Origin: Methanospirillum lacunae
GTDB taxonomy: Archaea; Halobacteriota; Methanomicrobia; Methanomicrobiales; Methanospirillaceae
Length of the DNA: 64,000 nucleotides
Direction of reading: 5' to 3'
Assembly: GCF_003173355.1 (NCBI RefSeq)
Contig: NZ_QGMY01000006.1
Span: 372,001 to 436,000, forward strand
Of the stretch, positions 8,781 through 17,873 are shown piece by piece (the first letter of the stretch is position 1; every line of letters starts with the position of its first letter). The position numbers were made by a program, and so were the translations under genes. The notes beneath the pieces were generated by a model that saw only the letters and a list, made by a program, of their open reading frames with translations, searched no databases and was not told where the DNA came from.

Positions 8781-9679
8781 TAGAGGTCGTTGGACATACT
8801 GCAGTTGATCATATCTGCAAGGTATCCCATCTGCCATCACCCAATGCATCTGCATCAGTTCTTGAACGAAAGGTTTTCTTTGGAGGGGGAGCTGCAAACA
8901 TCGCAGCCGGGATATCGGTACTCGGAGGTGAAGTTGCTCTCATCAGTGCGGTGGGTGGTGAATTTGCCGGAAGCGAGTATGACAGATGGATGGACAGTCT
9001 GAAAATTGACAAGCGCTTTTTCGTGATTCCAACGGCGAACACAGCCACCGCATTCATGTTCACTGATCCTCAAGGCGCGCAGATGACCTTCTTTGAGTGG
9101 GGAGCATCACGGGCATTTGAAACTGAACAGGCACCAAAACTTGAGTTTGTTCATATGGCTACAGCAGATCCTGCATTCAATGTAAGAGTTGCAGAAAAAG
9201 CAGAATTTGCGAGTTTTGATCCTGGCCAGGATATACATAGGTACACCAGGGAACACCTGCAGGTGATCCTTGAGAATATCGACATTCTGATAGCAAACCA
9301 TCATGAATACAGCGGGATGTGCAAAACGCTTGGAATTTCTCATGAAGATCTGATAAAACAGGTCCCAATCGCGATCGAGACGAGAAGTTCAGAAGGATGC
9401 CAAATCACAGAGCAGGGTAATACCACCACCATTCCTGCAGTGACTGTACCATGTGTGGACCCTACAGGGGCAGGAGATGGTTTTCGAGCCGGGTTTCTGA
9501 CTGCCTATGCCGAAGGATATGATACAATCACATCAGCAAAGATCGGAACAATCACTGCTTCATTTGTTGTGGAACATGTAGGATGCCAGACAGCACTTGC
9601 AGACCGGGCACGCATGAAAGATAGGTATACCGACACATTCGGTCAGTTATCTGAACCACAAGGACCGAGACGTTCCTGA
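8777..9679 (+). CDS. PfkB-family carbohydrate or nucleoside kinase
   Basis: A 300-residue ribokinase-like enzyme. The N-terminal [25 protein letters not shown] is the PfkB signature 1 region for substrate binding. [13 protein letters not shown] near residue 230 is signature 2, carrying the anion hole and the catalytic aspartate. Archaeal relatives phosphorylate nucleosides, ribose or sugars; the exact substrate is unclear. The ATG lies inside the last codons of the UPF0212 gene. The DUF2070 gene follows 10 bases after the stop, so an operon continues. Confidence 0.9.
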   Translation: MIEVVGHTAVDHICKVSHLPSPNASASVLERKVFFGGGAANIAAGISVLGGEVALISAVGGEFAGSEYDRWMDSLKIDKRFFVIPTANTATAFMFTDPQGAQMTFFEWGASRAFETEQAPKLEFVHMATADPAFNVRVAEKAEFASFDPGQDIHRYTREHLQVILENIDILIANHHEYSGMCKTLGISHEDLIKQVPIAIETRSSEGCQITEQGNTTTIPAVTVPCVDPTGAGDGFRAGFLTAYAEGYDTITSAKIGTITASFVVEHVGCQTALADRARMKDRYTDTFGQLSEPQGPRRS

Positions 9680-9689
9680 ACGGAGGAGT

Positions 9690-11435
9690 ATGCAACAGGG
9701 GAGGACAGAGAGCGCGGTTAAGATAGAATCGATGTCCCGGTACATCTTTACAGCACCTGGATGGCCAAAATCAATTATCATTCTTGTTCTTCTAGGACTA
9801 CTCATTGAGGCAATATCATGGCGTCTCTCACCTCAGTACCGCTTCTTTGGATTTTTCTGTTTTATCATACCCGGACTTGTCGCACTCATAACAACCCGGC
9901 CTCTGATCACCATGATTGGCAGGCAGATGACGTGGAACCGAAGCGCACTGCTCGCGGTATCATGCACCCTTTTCTCTACGCTCATTACACTGATTGGCCT
10001 TATAGCACTCAGGGAATTTCTGGCCCTCATCTTTGCAATAGCACTGGGATTCATCTTTGGGATCAGACTTTTGACCCTAGTTTCCATCGCAGATTACCGG
10101 ATGAACCGGGTGATACTGCCAGCGCTCATCCAGAGCCTTACCGGTTACGTAGGCGGCCTGTTCATCTTTCCCCAGCCATTTTTGACGCTTGCCCCGATCC
10201 TGTTTCTCCTCTTTGGAACAGGGTTTGCCATCCTGATATGGCTTATTGACAGGCCGTTATACCGTGCATTCAGGATCAGGGGGCTTGAGTTTCTTAACGC
10301 ATTTATTGCACATCTGACAGACGGGTCCCGAAGTATGGAGGATTTCTTCCGCAGGATTGGAGAAGAGGCATTTGTCCCACAGGTGAGTATATTCTTCAGG
10401 CGCGAAGGAAAGCAGGACCTCATCTTTACAATTCCAAACGTTCATCCCGGGCCAATGGGGGAGATCGGTGGCGGAAACCTCCCCGCAATACTGCGAGAGC
10501 AGTTCGATGAGGAAGTAATGGTAGCACACGGGTGTGCAACCCATGACTTTAATCTCGTCTCTGAGTCAGAGATTCAAAAACTGGTTGATGCCGTCAACAA
10601 AACACGAACCCACCTTGAGTATACCGGTGTTGCTTGTAAATCTACCCGGATTATCGAAGGGACAGTCTCACTTCTGTATCAGAGGATCGGAAACGCTCTC
10701 CTGATGGTCAGTACACGCTCCCCTGACAAGACTGAAGATCTCGACTTCTGTATCGGTCATTCAATTTTGTGTGAAGGACACCGGATGACCCCTCACATTG
10801 GATTTGTTGATGCTCACAACTGCATCGGCGATGAGATCGCATCTATCAGACCCGGAACAAAGACAGCACATGAGTATTTCACTGCTGCATGTCACGCCTT
10901 TGATCAGTGGGAGGTAATGCAGACATCTGCTCTCTCGGTGGGATATGCTCACATCCCTCTCCCATATGGACGGACATCAGGCATTGGTGATATTGGCCTT
11001 CAGGTTCTGATCATTGAAGTCAGTGGTCAAAAAACTGCATATATTCTCCTTGATGGCAATAATATGGCATCTGGAGCACGTGAGGAAATCAGGGATGAAG
11101 TCCTTACCATGGTCAACGAAGCGGAAATTATGACCACTGACACGCATGTCGTGAATACAATATCAGGAAAGAATCCGGTTGGCCTGCGTGTCCCTCCCAC
11201 TGCACTAATGCCATACATTGACGATGGTGTTATCAAGGCACTTGAGGATCTTTCACCTGCAAAAGCGGCAGGTAGTACCGCCTCATGCGAAGGTGTAGTG
11301 ATCTTTGGTTCAGACTCTATTGCCCAGCTCGCAAGTATTGTAAATACAATCCTGATTTATGTCATTCCCATCAGTGGGGGAATGCTTCTACTGGCTGTGG
11401 TCCTATCAGTTATAGCATACATGGCTCTCTCCTGA
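9690..11435 (+). CDS. DUF2070 family archaeal membrane protein
   Basis: A 581-residue protein. The first about 190 residues hold six to seven hydrophobic segments. A long soluble domain follows, with the family motif NVHPGPMGEIGGGNLP (about residue 250) and histidine-rich blocks (HGCATHDFNLVSE; GFVDAHNC), then one or two C-terminal membrane helices. This is the architecture of DUF2070, found in methanogens and other euryarchaea. The HPG and AHNC motifs look like a metal-dependent catalytic site, but no activity is established. The start has a strong ribosome site (GGAGGAG) immediately upstream. Confidence 0.88.
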   Translation: MQQGRTESAVKIESMSRYIFTAPGWPKSIIILVLLGLLIEAISWRLSPQYRFFGFFCFIIPGLVALITTRPLITMIGRQMTWNRSALLAVSCTLFSTLITLIGLIALREFLALIFAIALGFIFGIRLLTLVSIADYRMNRVILPALIQSLTGYVGGLFIFPQPFLTLAPILFLLFGTGFAILIWLIDRPLYRAFRIRGLEFLNAFIAHLTDGSRSMEDFFRRIGEEAFVPQVSIFFRREGKQDLIFTIPNVHPGPMGEIGGGNLPAILREQFDEEVMVAHGCATHDFNLVSESEIQKLVDAVNKTRTHLEYTGVACKSTRIIEGTVSLLYQRIGNALLMVSTRSPDKTEDLDFCIGHSILCEGHRMTPHIGFVDAHNCIGDEIASIRPGTKTAHEYFTAACHAFDQWEVMQTSALSVGYAHIPLPYGRTSGIGDIGLQVLIIEVSGQKTAYILLDGNNMASGAREEIRDEVLTMVNEAEIMTTDTHVVNTISGKNPVGLRVPPTALMPYIDDGVIKALEDLSPAKAAGSTASCEGVVIFGSDSIAQLASIVNTILIYVIPISGGMLLLAVVLSVIAYMALS

Positions 11436-11455
11436 TTGCCAGGGAGGAAGTGAAT

Positions 11456-11509
11456 ATGAACATACATATCCAACTCAGCATGATGATTTGTCAGTCAGGG
11501 AGGAGATAA
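11456..11509 (+). CDS. 17-codon open frame coupled to fdhC (possible leader peptide)
   Basis: An ATG at 11456 preceded by GGGAGGAAGTGAAT, a good ribosome site, opens a 17-residue frame (MNIHIQLSMMICQSGRR). Its TAA stop shares its last base with the fdhC ATG (TAATG at 11507-11511), and its last codons are the fdhC ribosome site. This arrangement would make fdhC translation depend on ribosomes finishing the small frame. Alternatively the frame is untranslated leader sequence. No homologue is known to me. Confidence 0.35.
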   Translation: MNIHIQLSMMICQSGRR

Positions 11510-12369
11510 TGAGTTATCATCCACCTATATCCATCCTTCCGGCAGGATCTGATCTCGGTGCCTATAAGGCTCAACTCCCGGCATGGAATCTTCTGCTCAG
11601 GTCTGCAATGTCAGGAGCGTACATTGGGATGGGGGCAGCTCTGATGGTCGTTGTCACAACCGGTATGGAATTGACACTAGGCTCAGGGATGGTCAGATTC
11701 ATTGGAGGGGCAGTCTTTCCTCTCGGTGTGATCCTGACTGTCCTGACCGGTGCAGAGCTCTTCACAGGAGATGCAATGCTGGCGCCGCTTGCGGCCTGCA
11801 GAAACCAGATATCCTGGCTGATGGTTGTTCGCCTCTGGGGATTGGCGTGGGCAGGAAATTTCATTGGAGCTTTCTTTTTCGCTGCGATTATGACAGCAGG
11901 ACCTTTGACATTCACTGATTCATCCGGGCTTACCAGCGCAACGGCAGCAGGTATTTCCACAGTAAGCATTGCCACTGTAAAGTGTAGCGTAATGGGACTA
12001 GGGGGATTCTTTTCTCTATTCTTAGGCTCTCTTGCTGCCGGATGGCTTGTGAACCTTGGAGTTCTCCTCGCGTTATGTGCTGATGATGTCATAGGGAAAA
12101 TAGTGGGAATCTGGTTCCCTGTTATGGCAATGATGGCAAGTGGCCTTGATCATGTTGTGACGAACATGTACCTGATCCCTGCAGGGCTTCTAACCGCAGG
12201 AGATCTTTCACCACTTCAGGTCGCACAGGTAGGGCCGGGGATTACAAATCTTGGGTGGAGCACCATGTGGAATAACCTGATCCCGGCCTCTCTTGGAAAC
12301 CTCATCGGTGGTCTGTTCTTCGTAGGACTGTTGTACTGGCTTTCGTTTAAAAAAGAACTTGAGGGGTAA
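11509..12369 (+). CDS. fdhC: Formate/nitrite transporter family protein (FdhC-like)
   Basis: About 286 residues with six membrane helices in the FocA/FdhC aquaporin-like pentameric fold. AMSGAYIGMGAALMVVV, GAVFPLGVILTVLTGAELFTGDAM and LGNLIGGLFFVG correspond to the FNT signatures. It probably passes formate across the cytoplasmic membrane for formate-dependent methanogenesis. The ATG at 11509 is preferred over a frame start at 11488 because GGAGGAGATA lies right before it. No formate dehydrogenase genes are adjacent, although FdhC is often encoded beside fdhAB. The gene may be translationally coupled to a 17-codon frame upstream. Confidence 0.87.
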   Translation: MSYHPPISILPAGSDLGAYKAQLPAWNLLLRSAMSGAYIGMGAALMVVVTTGMELTLGSGMVRFIGGAVFPLGVILTVLTGAELFTGDAMLAPLAACRNQISWLMVVRLWGLAWAGNFIGAFFFAAIMTAGPLTFTDSSGLTSATAAGISTVSIATVKCSVMGLGGFFSLFLGSLAAGWLVNLGVLLALCADDVIGKIVGIWFPVMAMMASGLDHVVTNMYLIPAGLLTAGDLSPLQVAQVGPGITNLGWSTMWNNLIPASLGNLIGGLFFVGLLYWLSFKKELEG

Positions 12370-12384
12370 ACTGACCCCACATAT

Positions 12385-13887
12385 TCATTCAATATAATCC
12401 TCATACCGGTGAACATGGCAACTGACCGGAAATGGGATACCAATCGTTGAGATGATCGCATCACCGCGATCAAGGGTTTGAATCTCCAGATCCAGAACCC
12501 GAAGATCATGTTTTGCAGATGATGCAATAGTTTCCCTGTCCTGACGGTCTGCAAGTCCCATGATCACAAATGTATTCATCTGGGCAAGAACACGAGGATC
12601 AATATTTTTTGGCTGCTGAGTAACTGCACACAAACCTACACCGAATTTTCTTCCTTCCATTGCTATCTGCCTGAATATTCCAGTCTTCTCTGATTCCATA
12701 GAAAGCACCCGCTGTGCTTCTTCAATTGTCAGAAGTACACGGTGCGGTTCATCCTCACCAGCTCGACCAGATTGAACAATATTTTTGTACTTATGCAGTA
12801 CTGCCCGTGAGATAACAGAGAGGAGGAATAATTCTGCAACCTCACTCATACGGGGAATATCGATCAATACCACCTTGTTTGCCAGAAGGTCTTCAATGAT
12901 ATCAGGGATAGATGACGTAGTTTTGTGCAGAAAGGCAGAGGAGATATCTACAAGAGTTTGAATCTGGCGCTGAACCACCCGGAGTGCGTCAGGGTTTGCA
13001 CTTCTAACACGCTGGGCAATATCCTGGTGATCACCGATGTGTGCAGTCGTTTTGACATGTGAAGGGAGTGACTCAACGTCTTCGTTCATGAAAAAATCGA
13101 TTATGTCATGACCAGGGAACGGGGTGAGAAGGTTCATGACTTCACGTTCTGATGGAAGAAGATCAAAGAGAAGTGTCAGATCAGTAATATCCATGTCATC
13201 ATGGCTGATCAAAAGTTGTTTCATATCAAGTTCAGTCCTGACATTCTCATTCTGAATAGAGAAGACAGAGAGACCTGTATCTGCATCATGGTGATGAAGC
13301 AGTCCACGACTCTCATAATCAGAACTCATTCCTGCCGCATACTCCCCATGCGGGTCAATGATAAGAAGCCCAAATAACCGCGCTGAAATAGATGAAGCAC
13401 AGAAGACCTTCATATAATTACTTTTTCCCATACCGGTAGTGGCAAAAACACCCATGTGTTGTGAGAGAACTTTGGCTGGTATCCGTACCGGAAGTTCAGG
13501 GATCGGTTGCTGACCGCTGACGACAAGACCGACCTCGATCTCACCCATAAACCTGTTCAGATAGGTGATATCCTCGGGGGCTAGTGTTCTTACAGGAGAA
13601 TACCGAGATGGCATAATTCTGGGACGCCTGAAGACCCCATCCACTCCGATACATCCTATCGGGTACGCTGAAATTACCAGCGAAGTATCGTCTAGAGAAT
13701 CACCAGTACATGACTGCTCATCATGACCAATGCCCGTTATTCGTGCAAAAAAGCGTGCCCGGTTCTGCTGGTCATCAACCACAACCAGATCTCCAATACT
13801 CATTGGGGAGGCAGCCGGGGTCCGGAAGACATAATGAAGAACACTGGTACCGGTGAGCCTGTTGTCCAGCAACCTGCCACTGCTCAT
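12385..13887 (-). CDS. HerA-like hexameric P-loop ATPase
   Basis: About 500 residues from the preferred ATG at 13887; a longer frame can start at TTG 14016. An N-terminal HAS-barrel (SVLHYVFRTPAASPMSIGDLVVVDD) is followed by the RecA-like ATPase with Walker A ATTGMGKSN (about residue 147), Walker B LLIIDPHGEYAAG, and a C-terminal arginine-rich block (QMNTFVIMGLADRQDRETI). HerA translocates DNA and partners with NurA in end resection; no nurA is adjacent here. The 13887 start leaves about 130 bp for the promoter of the divergent gene at 14018, whereas the TTG start would leave one base. It ends convergent with fdhC, 15 bases away. Confidence 0.85.
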   Translation of the reverse strand: MSSGRLLDNRLTGTSVLHYVFRTPAASPMSIGDLVVVDDQQNRARFFARITGIGHDEQSCTGDSLDDTSLVISAYPIGCIGVDGVFRRPRIMPSRYSPVRTLAPEDITYLNRFMGEIEVGLVVSGQQPIPELPVRIPAKVLSQHMGVFATTGMGKSNYMKVFCASSISARLFGLLIIDPHGEYAAGMSSDYESRGLLHHHDADTGLSVFSIQNENVRTELDMKQLLISHDDMDITDLTLLFDLLPSEREVMNLLTPFPGHDIIDFFMNEDVESLPSHVKTTAHIGDHQDIAQRVRSANPDALRVVQRQIQTLVDISSAFLHKTTSSIPDIIEDLLANKVVLIDIPRMSEVAELFLLSVISRAVLHKYKNIVQSGRAGEDEPHRVLLTIEEAQRVLSMESEKTGIFRQIAMEGRKFGVGLCAVTQQPKNIDPRVLAQMNTFVIMGLADRQDRETIASSAKHDLRVLDLEIQTLDRGDAIISTIGIPFPVSCHVHRYEDYIE

Positions 13888-14017
13888 ACGTACTGATACA
13901 GGTTCTTCCTGATAAGACCATATGGAATCATCATGGTCCGAGGAAAGGAGAGCAGGTAGATAACAATATTCGTCACATTGTATATCCACGTGAGGGGGCT
14001 GTTGCCCGGTTTCCAAT

Positions 14018-14200
14018 ATGTCAAGAAGAGTAGCAGAGGCAGTATTTCAAGGGTTGTTCCTGCTTTGTGAGATTAGAGGTGTGCTTCGGGAGACCGCTCC
14101 CCACCACCGGTTATCAGCAGATCAGAAGGCAAAAACAGCAAAAACTCTGGAAAAACTTGAGAAACAGATCAATATTCTGAAAGAGGAACTGGTATCATGA
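14018..14200 (+). CDS. Small coiled-coil protein coupled to SepCysS
   Basis: A 60-residue protein with a hydrophobic helical N-terminus (VAEAVFQGLFLLCEIRGVL) and a charged heptad-like C-terminus (KTAKTLEKLEKQINILKEELVS) that looks like a coiled coil. Its stop overlaps the SepCysS ATG by four bases (ATGA), so the two must be co-translated, which suggests a functional partner. In some methanogens a separate protein, SepCysE, tethers SepRS and SepCysS. Whether this small protein plays such a role is a guess. No homologue is recognised with certainty. Confidence 0.6.
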   Translation: MSRRVAEAVFQGLFLLCEIRGVLRETAPHHRLSADQKAKTAKTLEKLEKQINILKEELVS

Positions 14201-15378
14201 ACTGTGGTGACGGGATTGACACCAGGCTCATAGAAGAACTCTATATCAACCTGGATCCGATTCAGGCAGGGGGGAGACTTACTGTCGACGCCATGAAGGC
14301 AGTTCTCGCATACGGTGACGGGTACTCGGTATGTGATAACTGCGAAAAACCTTTCAGACTGGATTGTATCAAAAAACCACCTCTCGCAAAGTTCCATGAC
14401 GATCTCGCTACTTTTGTCAACATGGATGTTGCGAGGCTTGTGCCGGGAGCCAGACGCGGATTTCAGGCAGTTGCAGGTACTGTTGTAAACAAAGGAGATC
14501 CGGTACTCCTAACAGCCTTTTCGCATTATACCGAATTTCTCTCTGTCGAACAGGCAGGAGGCATTCCCCATGAGGTTCCACCAGATGATTCACAAATAAT
14601 CACTGCTGATACCGTGGCTGTGAGGATTGAGGAGATCACCCGATCAACCGGGAGACCCCCGTCTCTTCTGTACGTAGAAGAGGTGGATTACCAGTTTGGT
14701 AATCTCCATCCAGTACAGGAGATCGTAAAGGTTGCCCACCAGTATGATGTGCCAGTTTTGTGTAACGGAGCATATACAGTTGGGATCATGCCGGTAGATG
14801 GGAAAAAGATCGGTGCTGATTTTCTCGTGGGTTCTGGGCACAAAAGCATGGCTGCTCCAGCGCCATCAGGTATGCTTGCCACTACTTCAGAGTGGGCAGA
14901 TAAACTCTTCAGGACCACACAAGCAAAAGGTGACATCACAGGCAGAACATTTGGAGTCAAGGAAGTCGAGATGATGGGATGCACGCTGATGGGTGTTACA
15001 TCAGTCGGAATGATGGCTTCATTCCCACATGTCAGGGAGCGAGTAAATCAGTTTGACCAACATCTGAAGCGGTGTAATCAGATTGTTGATGCTCTTTGTT
15101 CAATTGATGGCACAAAGGTGATGAGTGAGTACCCGCGCAAACACCCGCTCACCAGGATGAATACAACCGAATCGTTTGATAAGATTGCAAAGACCCACAA
15201 GAAGAAAGGATTCTTTTTACTTAGTGCTTTACGTGAGAGGGGAATAACCGGGATCATTGCAGGGTCGACTAAGGTCTGGAAATTTAACCCATACGGGCTC
15301 ACTGAGGAACAGGCACAATATGTAGGGGATATGTTTGTGGAGATAGCAAAAGAGGATGGATTATCGGTACAGACATAG
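14197..15378 (+). CDS. pscS: Sep-tRNA:Cys-tRNA synthase (SepCysS)
   Basis: A 393-residue PLP enzyme that turns phosphoseryl-tRNA(Cys) into Cys-tRNA(Cys), working with SepRS in methanogens. YINLDPIQAGGRLT is the family N-terminal signature. Cysteines 46, 49 and 57 (YSVCDNC...LDC) match the conserved cysteine region thought to carry sulfur. FLVGSGHKSMAAPAPSG contains the PLP lysine, about residue 216. A further conserved cysteine lies in EMMGCTLMG. Length matches the family. It is coupled to the 60-residue protein upstream and converges on thiI, another sulfur-transfer enzyme acting on tRNA. Confidence 0.95.
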   Translation: MNCGDGIDTRLIEELYINLDPIQAGGRLTVDAMKAVLAYGDGYSVCDNCEKPFRLDCIKKPPLAKFHDDLATFVNMDVARLVPGARRGFQAVAGTVVNKGDPVLLTAFSHYTEFLSVEQAGGIPHEVPPDDSQIITADTVAVRIEEITRSTGRPPSLLYVEEVDYQFGNLHPVQEIVKVAHQYDVPVLCNGAYTVGIMPVDGKKIGADFLVGSGHKSMAAPAPSGMLATTSEWADKLFRTTQAKGDITGRTFGVKEVEMMGCTLMGVTSVGMMASFPHVRERVNQFDQHLKRCNQIVDALCSIDGTKVMSEYPRKHPLTRMNTTESFDKIAKTHKKKGFFLLSALRERGITGIIAGSTKVWKFNPYGLTEEQAQYVGDMFVEIAKEDGLSVQT

Positions 15379-15405
15379 TTTAGTCTGCGCAAATACCTGG
15401 CTTCA

Positions 15406-15420
15406 TTTTTTTAATTTTTA
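15406..15420. terminator. Oligo-T run between pscS and thiI
   Basis: Seven T residues at 15406-15412 and five more at 15415-15419 lie between the convergent pscS and thiI genes. Archaeal transcription commonly ends at such T runs. It serves pscS on the plus strand; on the minus strand it is only A-rich. Confidence 0.5.
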
Positions 15421-16628
15421 GAGAACTCGGACAGAATTTTTCCGTTCAGTGCGATGACTTTCTCCCGGTTATCCAGAAGTGAGGGTATTATGGATCTCAT
15501 GTGTAATCGCTCCTCAAGATCTCCAATCAAAGAACTATCTGCTGCGGTTGCAGGTTTTGATGGAACAACACCACAGGAGGTGTTACCTGGATTATTGGTG
15601 AAGGTCCCGATTTTTCTCGCTAGCGAAATAATATCTTCTTTATCATATCCAATGAGTGGCCGTAGGACTGGGATAGCCACTGAAGATGATATTGTCACAA
15701 TATTCTGAAGAGTCTGGGTTGCAACCTGACCGAGATTATCACCGGTCACTATTGCCTGAATTTTCCGCTGTGCTGCAAACGTTTCAGCAAGCATAAGCAT
15801 TCCACGTTTACAGAGAACACACCGATAACGAGGCTCACAGTCATTCATGAGCAGATCATACAATGGCTGGGCATGGACAATATGCAGGGAAAGGCTGATT
15901 CCCGGAACCCATGATGAAAGAGCAGCAAGATTGCGAAGGACATTATCAGTGCAATCACAACCTGCCCATGTACCAGTGTCAATATACAGGAAACTAACCT
16001 TTACACCCCGCTTCATCATCATCCAACTTGCAACTGGAGAGTCAATTCCTGCGGATATCAGGGATAGAACAGATCCCTGGGTACCGTATGGCAACCCGCC
16101 AGGACCTGGTATCCGGATATCATATGCTAGTCCACCCTCTTTCCGGGCTTCAAGATAAACCTCATAGTCTGGATGAGTGAGATCAACCCGTACTCCAGGT
16201 ACTGATTCAAGTACTGCTCCACCGGCTTCTGCTCCAAGTTCCTGACTGGTGAAACCTGGAACCTGATCACGCCGTGCTCGGATTGCAAAACTCATTCCCG
16301 GTTTTAGATTTCTGGATGCAAGTTTCCCGGCAGCATCACAAAGAGCAGGCAGCGATGAATCAGTCAGAAGAGCAGGGGCAATATCCACTATGCCAAAGAT
16401 GTGGCTCAGGAGAGGAATCATTGCTTCAGGAGTTTTAGAACAAACAATGATACGACTCCGGTTGTCCACGAGAGAGTATTCGATTTCATGACTTGAAAGA
16501 GCCGATCTGATATTGCCGATGAGCACCTTCATGAACTGTCGCCTGACCGGCTCACTCTTCAGAAAGAGTTCGCCAAAGCGGATCATAACAGCGCCGGACT
16601 TTCCATTCTCCATTGAATGCTCATACAT
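15411..16628 (-). CDS. thiI: tRNA 4-thiouridine synthase ThiI
   Basis: A 405-residue enzyme that adenylates uridine 8 of tRNA for sulfur insertion and in some lineages supplies sulfur for thiamine. An N-terminal ferredoxin-like region starts MIRFGELFLKSEPVRRQFM. A THUMP domain follows (about 60-165). The PP-loop ATPase has SLISAGIDSPVASWMM near residue 190. CVLCKRGML in the middle may hold a catalytic cysteine. No C-terminal rhodanese domain is present, as usual in archaea. The first ATG (16628) was kept, although ATGs at codons 6 and 15 are possible and no clear ribosome site separates them. Confidence 0.92.
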   Translation of the reverse strand: MYEHSMENGKSGAVMIRFGELFLKSEPVRRQFMKVLIGNIRSALSSHEIEYSLVDNRSRIIVCSKTPEAMIPLLSHIFGIVDIAPALLTDSSLPALCDAAGKLASRNLKPGMSFAIRARRDQVPGFTSQELGAEAGGAVLESVPGVRVDLTHPDYEVYLEARKEGGLAYDIRIPGPGGLPYGTQGSVLSLISAGIDSPVASWMMMKRGVKVSFLYIDTGTWAGCDCTDNVLRNLAALSSWVPGISLSLHIVHAQPLYDLLMNDCEPRYRCVLCKRGMLMLAETFAAQRKIQAIVTGDNLGQVATQTLQNIVTISSSVAIPVLRPLIGYDKEDIISLARKIGTFTNNPGNTSCGVVPSKPATAADSSLIGDLEERLHMRSIIPSLLDNREKVIALNGKILSEFSKN

Positions 16629-16658
16629 TGGCGCTACCCGTGTTAGGTAGTTTGTGTC

Positions 16659-16751
16659 ATGAAAAGGCTAATCATCCCGGAGATAAAGAAGATGGTCAGA
16701 CCCTTTGATCAGGAACAAAGACTATACGATCAGACGGTCAGGTGTACGTAA
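16659..16751 (+). CDS. 30-codon open frame coupled to the DUF2150-like gene
   Basis: ATG at 16659, with AGGTAG eight bases upstream, opens a 30-residue basic frame (MKRLIIPEIKKMVRPFDQEQ then RLYDQTVRCT). Its TAA overlaps the next start (TAATG at 16749-16753), and its end carries the AGGTG ribosome site of the next gene. This could be a real small protein or a translated leader. It fills most of the 122 bp between thiI and the next gene. Confidence 0.35.
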   Translation: MKRLIIPEIKKMVRPFDQEQRLYDQTVRCT

Positions 16752-17392
16752 TGGCTCCAAAAAAGAAGAAGGACGCTGCCTCTGCTCAGGATGAAGCGCC
16801 GCTGAAGCTCTTTTATATATTCTACAGCCAGGAGCGCTGGGAGAATTGGCTCAAAGCACTCAGCGAGGCTGATTTTGAGGGTAGTGCAGATGATGATGAG
16901 ATGCCTGAAGGATTTCAGTTGCTCTCAAGTTTTAACCAGGACATCTGTATCGAGGTACTGAAGATTGTAAAACTCTACCAGAACAACCGGTTTACCAAGG
17001 AAGAATCTCTTCAACGGATTAGTGACGTGGAAGAGATCGTCTTGAACCAAACTGTTGAAGGGGATCTTGAAGAGGTTATTGCTTCACTTCAGTTCTCAAT
17101 GCTCGTGCTCTTTGCAGCTACGAGAAAGTTCCTGGAAGGTGGATTTGACGAGGATATCAAAGCACTTGTGAAGAAAGGAAAGTCCATAGATGAAGAGCAG
17201 ATGGAAGAAATTCTGGAAGTAGCGGCTATCATCGGTGCAAATGTCATCAATGGGAAGTCATGCTGTGGACGTTATATCAAGGAAAGTGATGATCCTGGGA
17301 TGTTCGATGAATGGCTTATTGAAGTTGAGACCATCAACGAAGCACTAGCAACCCTGAAAAACTTTGACGAGGAAGCAGGCGAAAGTTCGTGA
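16751..17392 (+). CDS. Conserved archaeal protein (DUF2150-like)
   Basis: About 213 residues, acidic and mostly helical apart from a short lysine-rich start (MAPKKKKD). LKLFYIFYSQERWENWLKAL and later DVEEIVLNQTVEGDLEEVIASLQFSM resemble the uncharacterised archaeal DUF2150 family. The ATG at 16751 is preferred over GTG at 16742 because AGGTG lies six bases before it. The stop overlaps the next gene's GTG start (GTGA). No catalytic motif is visible; a CC pair occurs near residue 172. Function unknown. Confidence 0.75.
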   Translation: MAPKKKKDAASAQDEAPLKLFYIFYSQERWENWLKALSEADFEGSADDDEMPEGFQLLSSFNQDICIEVLKIVKLYQNNRFTKEESLQRISDVEEIVLNQTVEGDLEEVIASLQFSMLVLFAATRKFLEGGFDEDIKALVKKGKSIDEEQMEEILEVAAIIGANVINGKSCCGRYIKESDDPGMFDEWLIEVETINEALATLKNFDEEAGESS

Positions 17393-17856
17393 TTGCATCA
17401 CGGGCACGTCTGCGGTATCACAGGCAGCTTGGAAGATTAGTAGGATACCGGTTGCCTGAAGGAGCCTTTCATGGGGCCGTGATTGAGGCATTATTCTCAA
17501 TCCCCTACGACGGTTTTGATCGCCCCACCCGTGAACAGATTATGGCTTTTTTAAAAGCCTTTGTAAACTGCAAATGCAGAGAAAGCCCGAACTGTGGGTG
17601 TCCAGAGCGGAAGTTTGCTATTGAGATCATCGAACTGCGTGAGTCCGGGCTAGATCACCGGCAGATAAGTGAATTCATTTTAGAAGAGTACGGTATAGAG
17701 ATATATGCTGCTGATATCCTCAGTTATCTCGAAGAATCAGTTCATCTGCTTGAAGCAATCCGGGATGTTGCAGAGCAGACCCAGATTCGCCAGGTTCAGA
17801 TAAGAACCGAAGATCACATTGAAGCAATAGAAAAAGGGATTCCGATTTTAGGATAG
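17389..17856 (+). CDS. Cysteine-cluster hypothetical protein
   Basis: 155 residues starting at a GTG that overlaps the preceding stop (GTGA). The middle holds CKCRESPNCGCPERKFAIEI, a CxC...CxC cluster that looks like a zinc or Fe-S site. Helical segments follow (ELRESGLDHRQISEFILEEYGIEI, HTH-like). I recall a similar CGCPERK element in archaeal proteins associated with superfamily II helicases (DUF5814), but this is from memory and unconfirmed. Nucleic-acid binding is plausible from the HTH-like region. The operon ends here, 17 bases before a convergent gene. Confidence 0.7.
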   Translation: MIASRARLRYHRQLGRLVGYRLPEGAFHGAVIEALFSIPYDGFDRPTREQIMAFLKAFVNCKCRESPNCGCPERKFAIEIIELRESGLDHRQISEFILEEYGIEIYAADILSYLEESVHLLEAIRDVAEQTQIRQVQIRTEDHIEAIEKGIPILG

Positions 17857-17873
17857 TTATCCCAAAAAAATAT

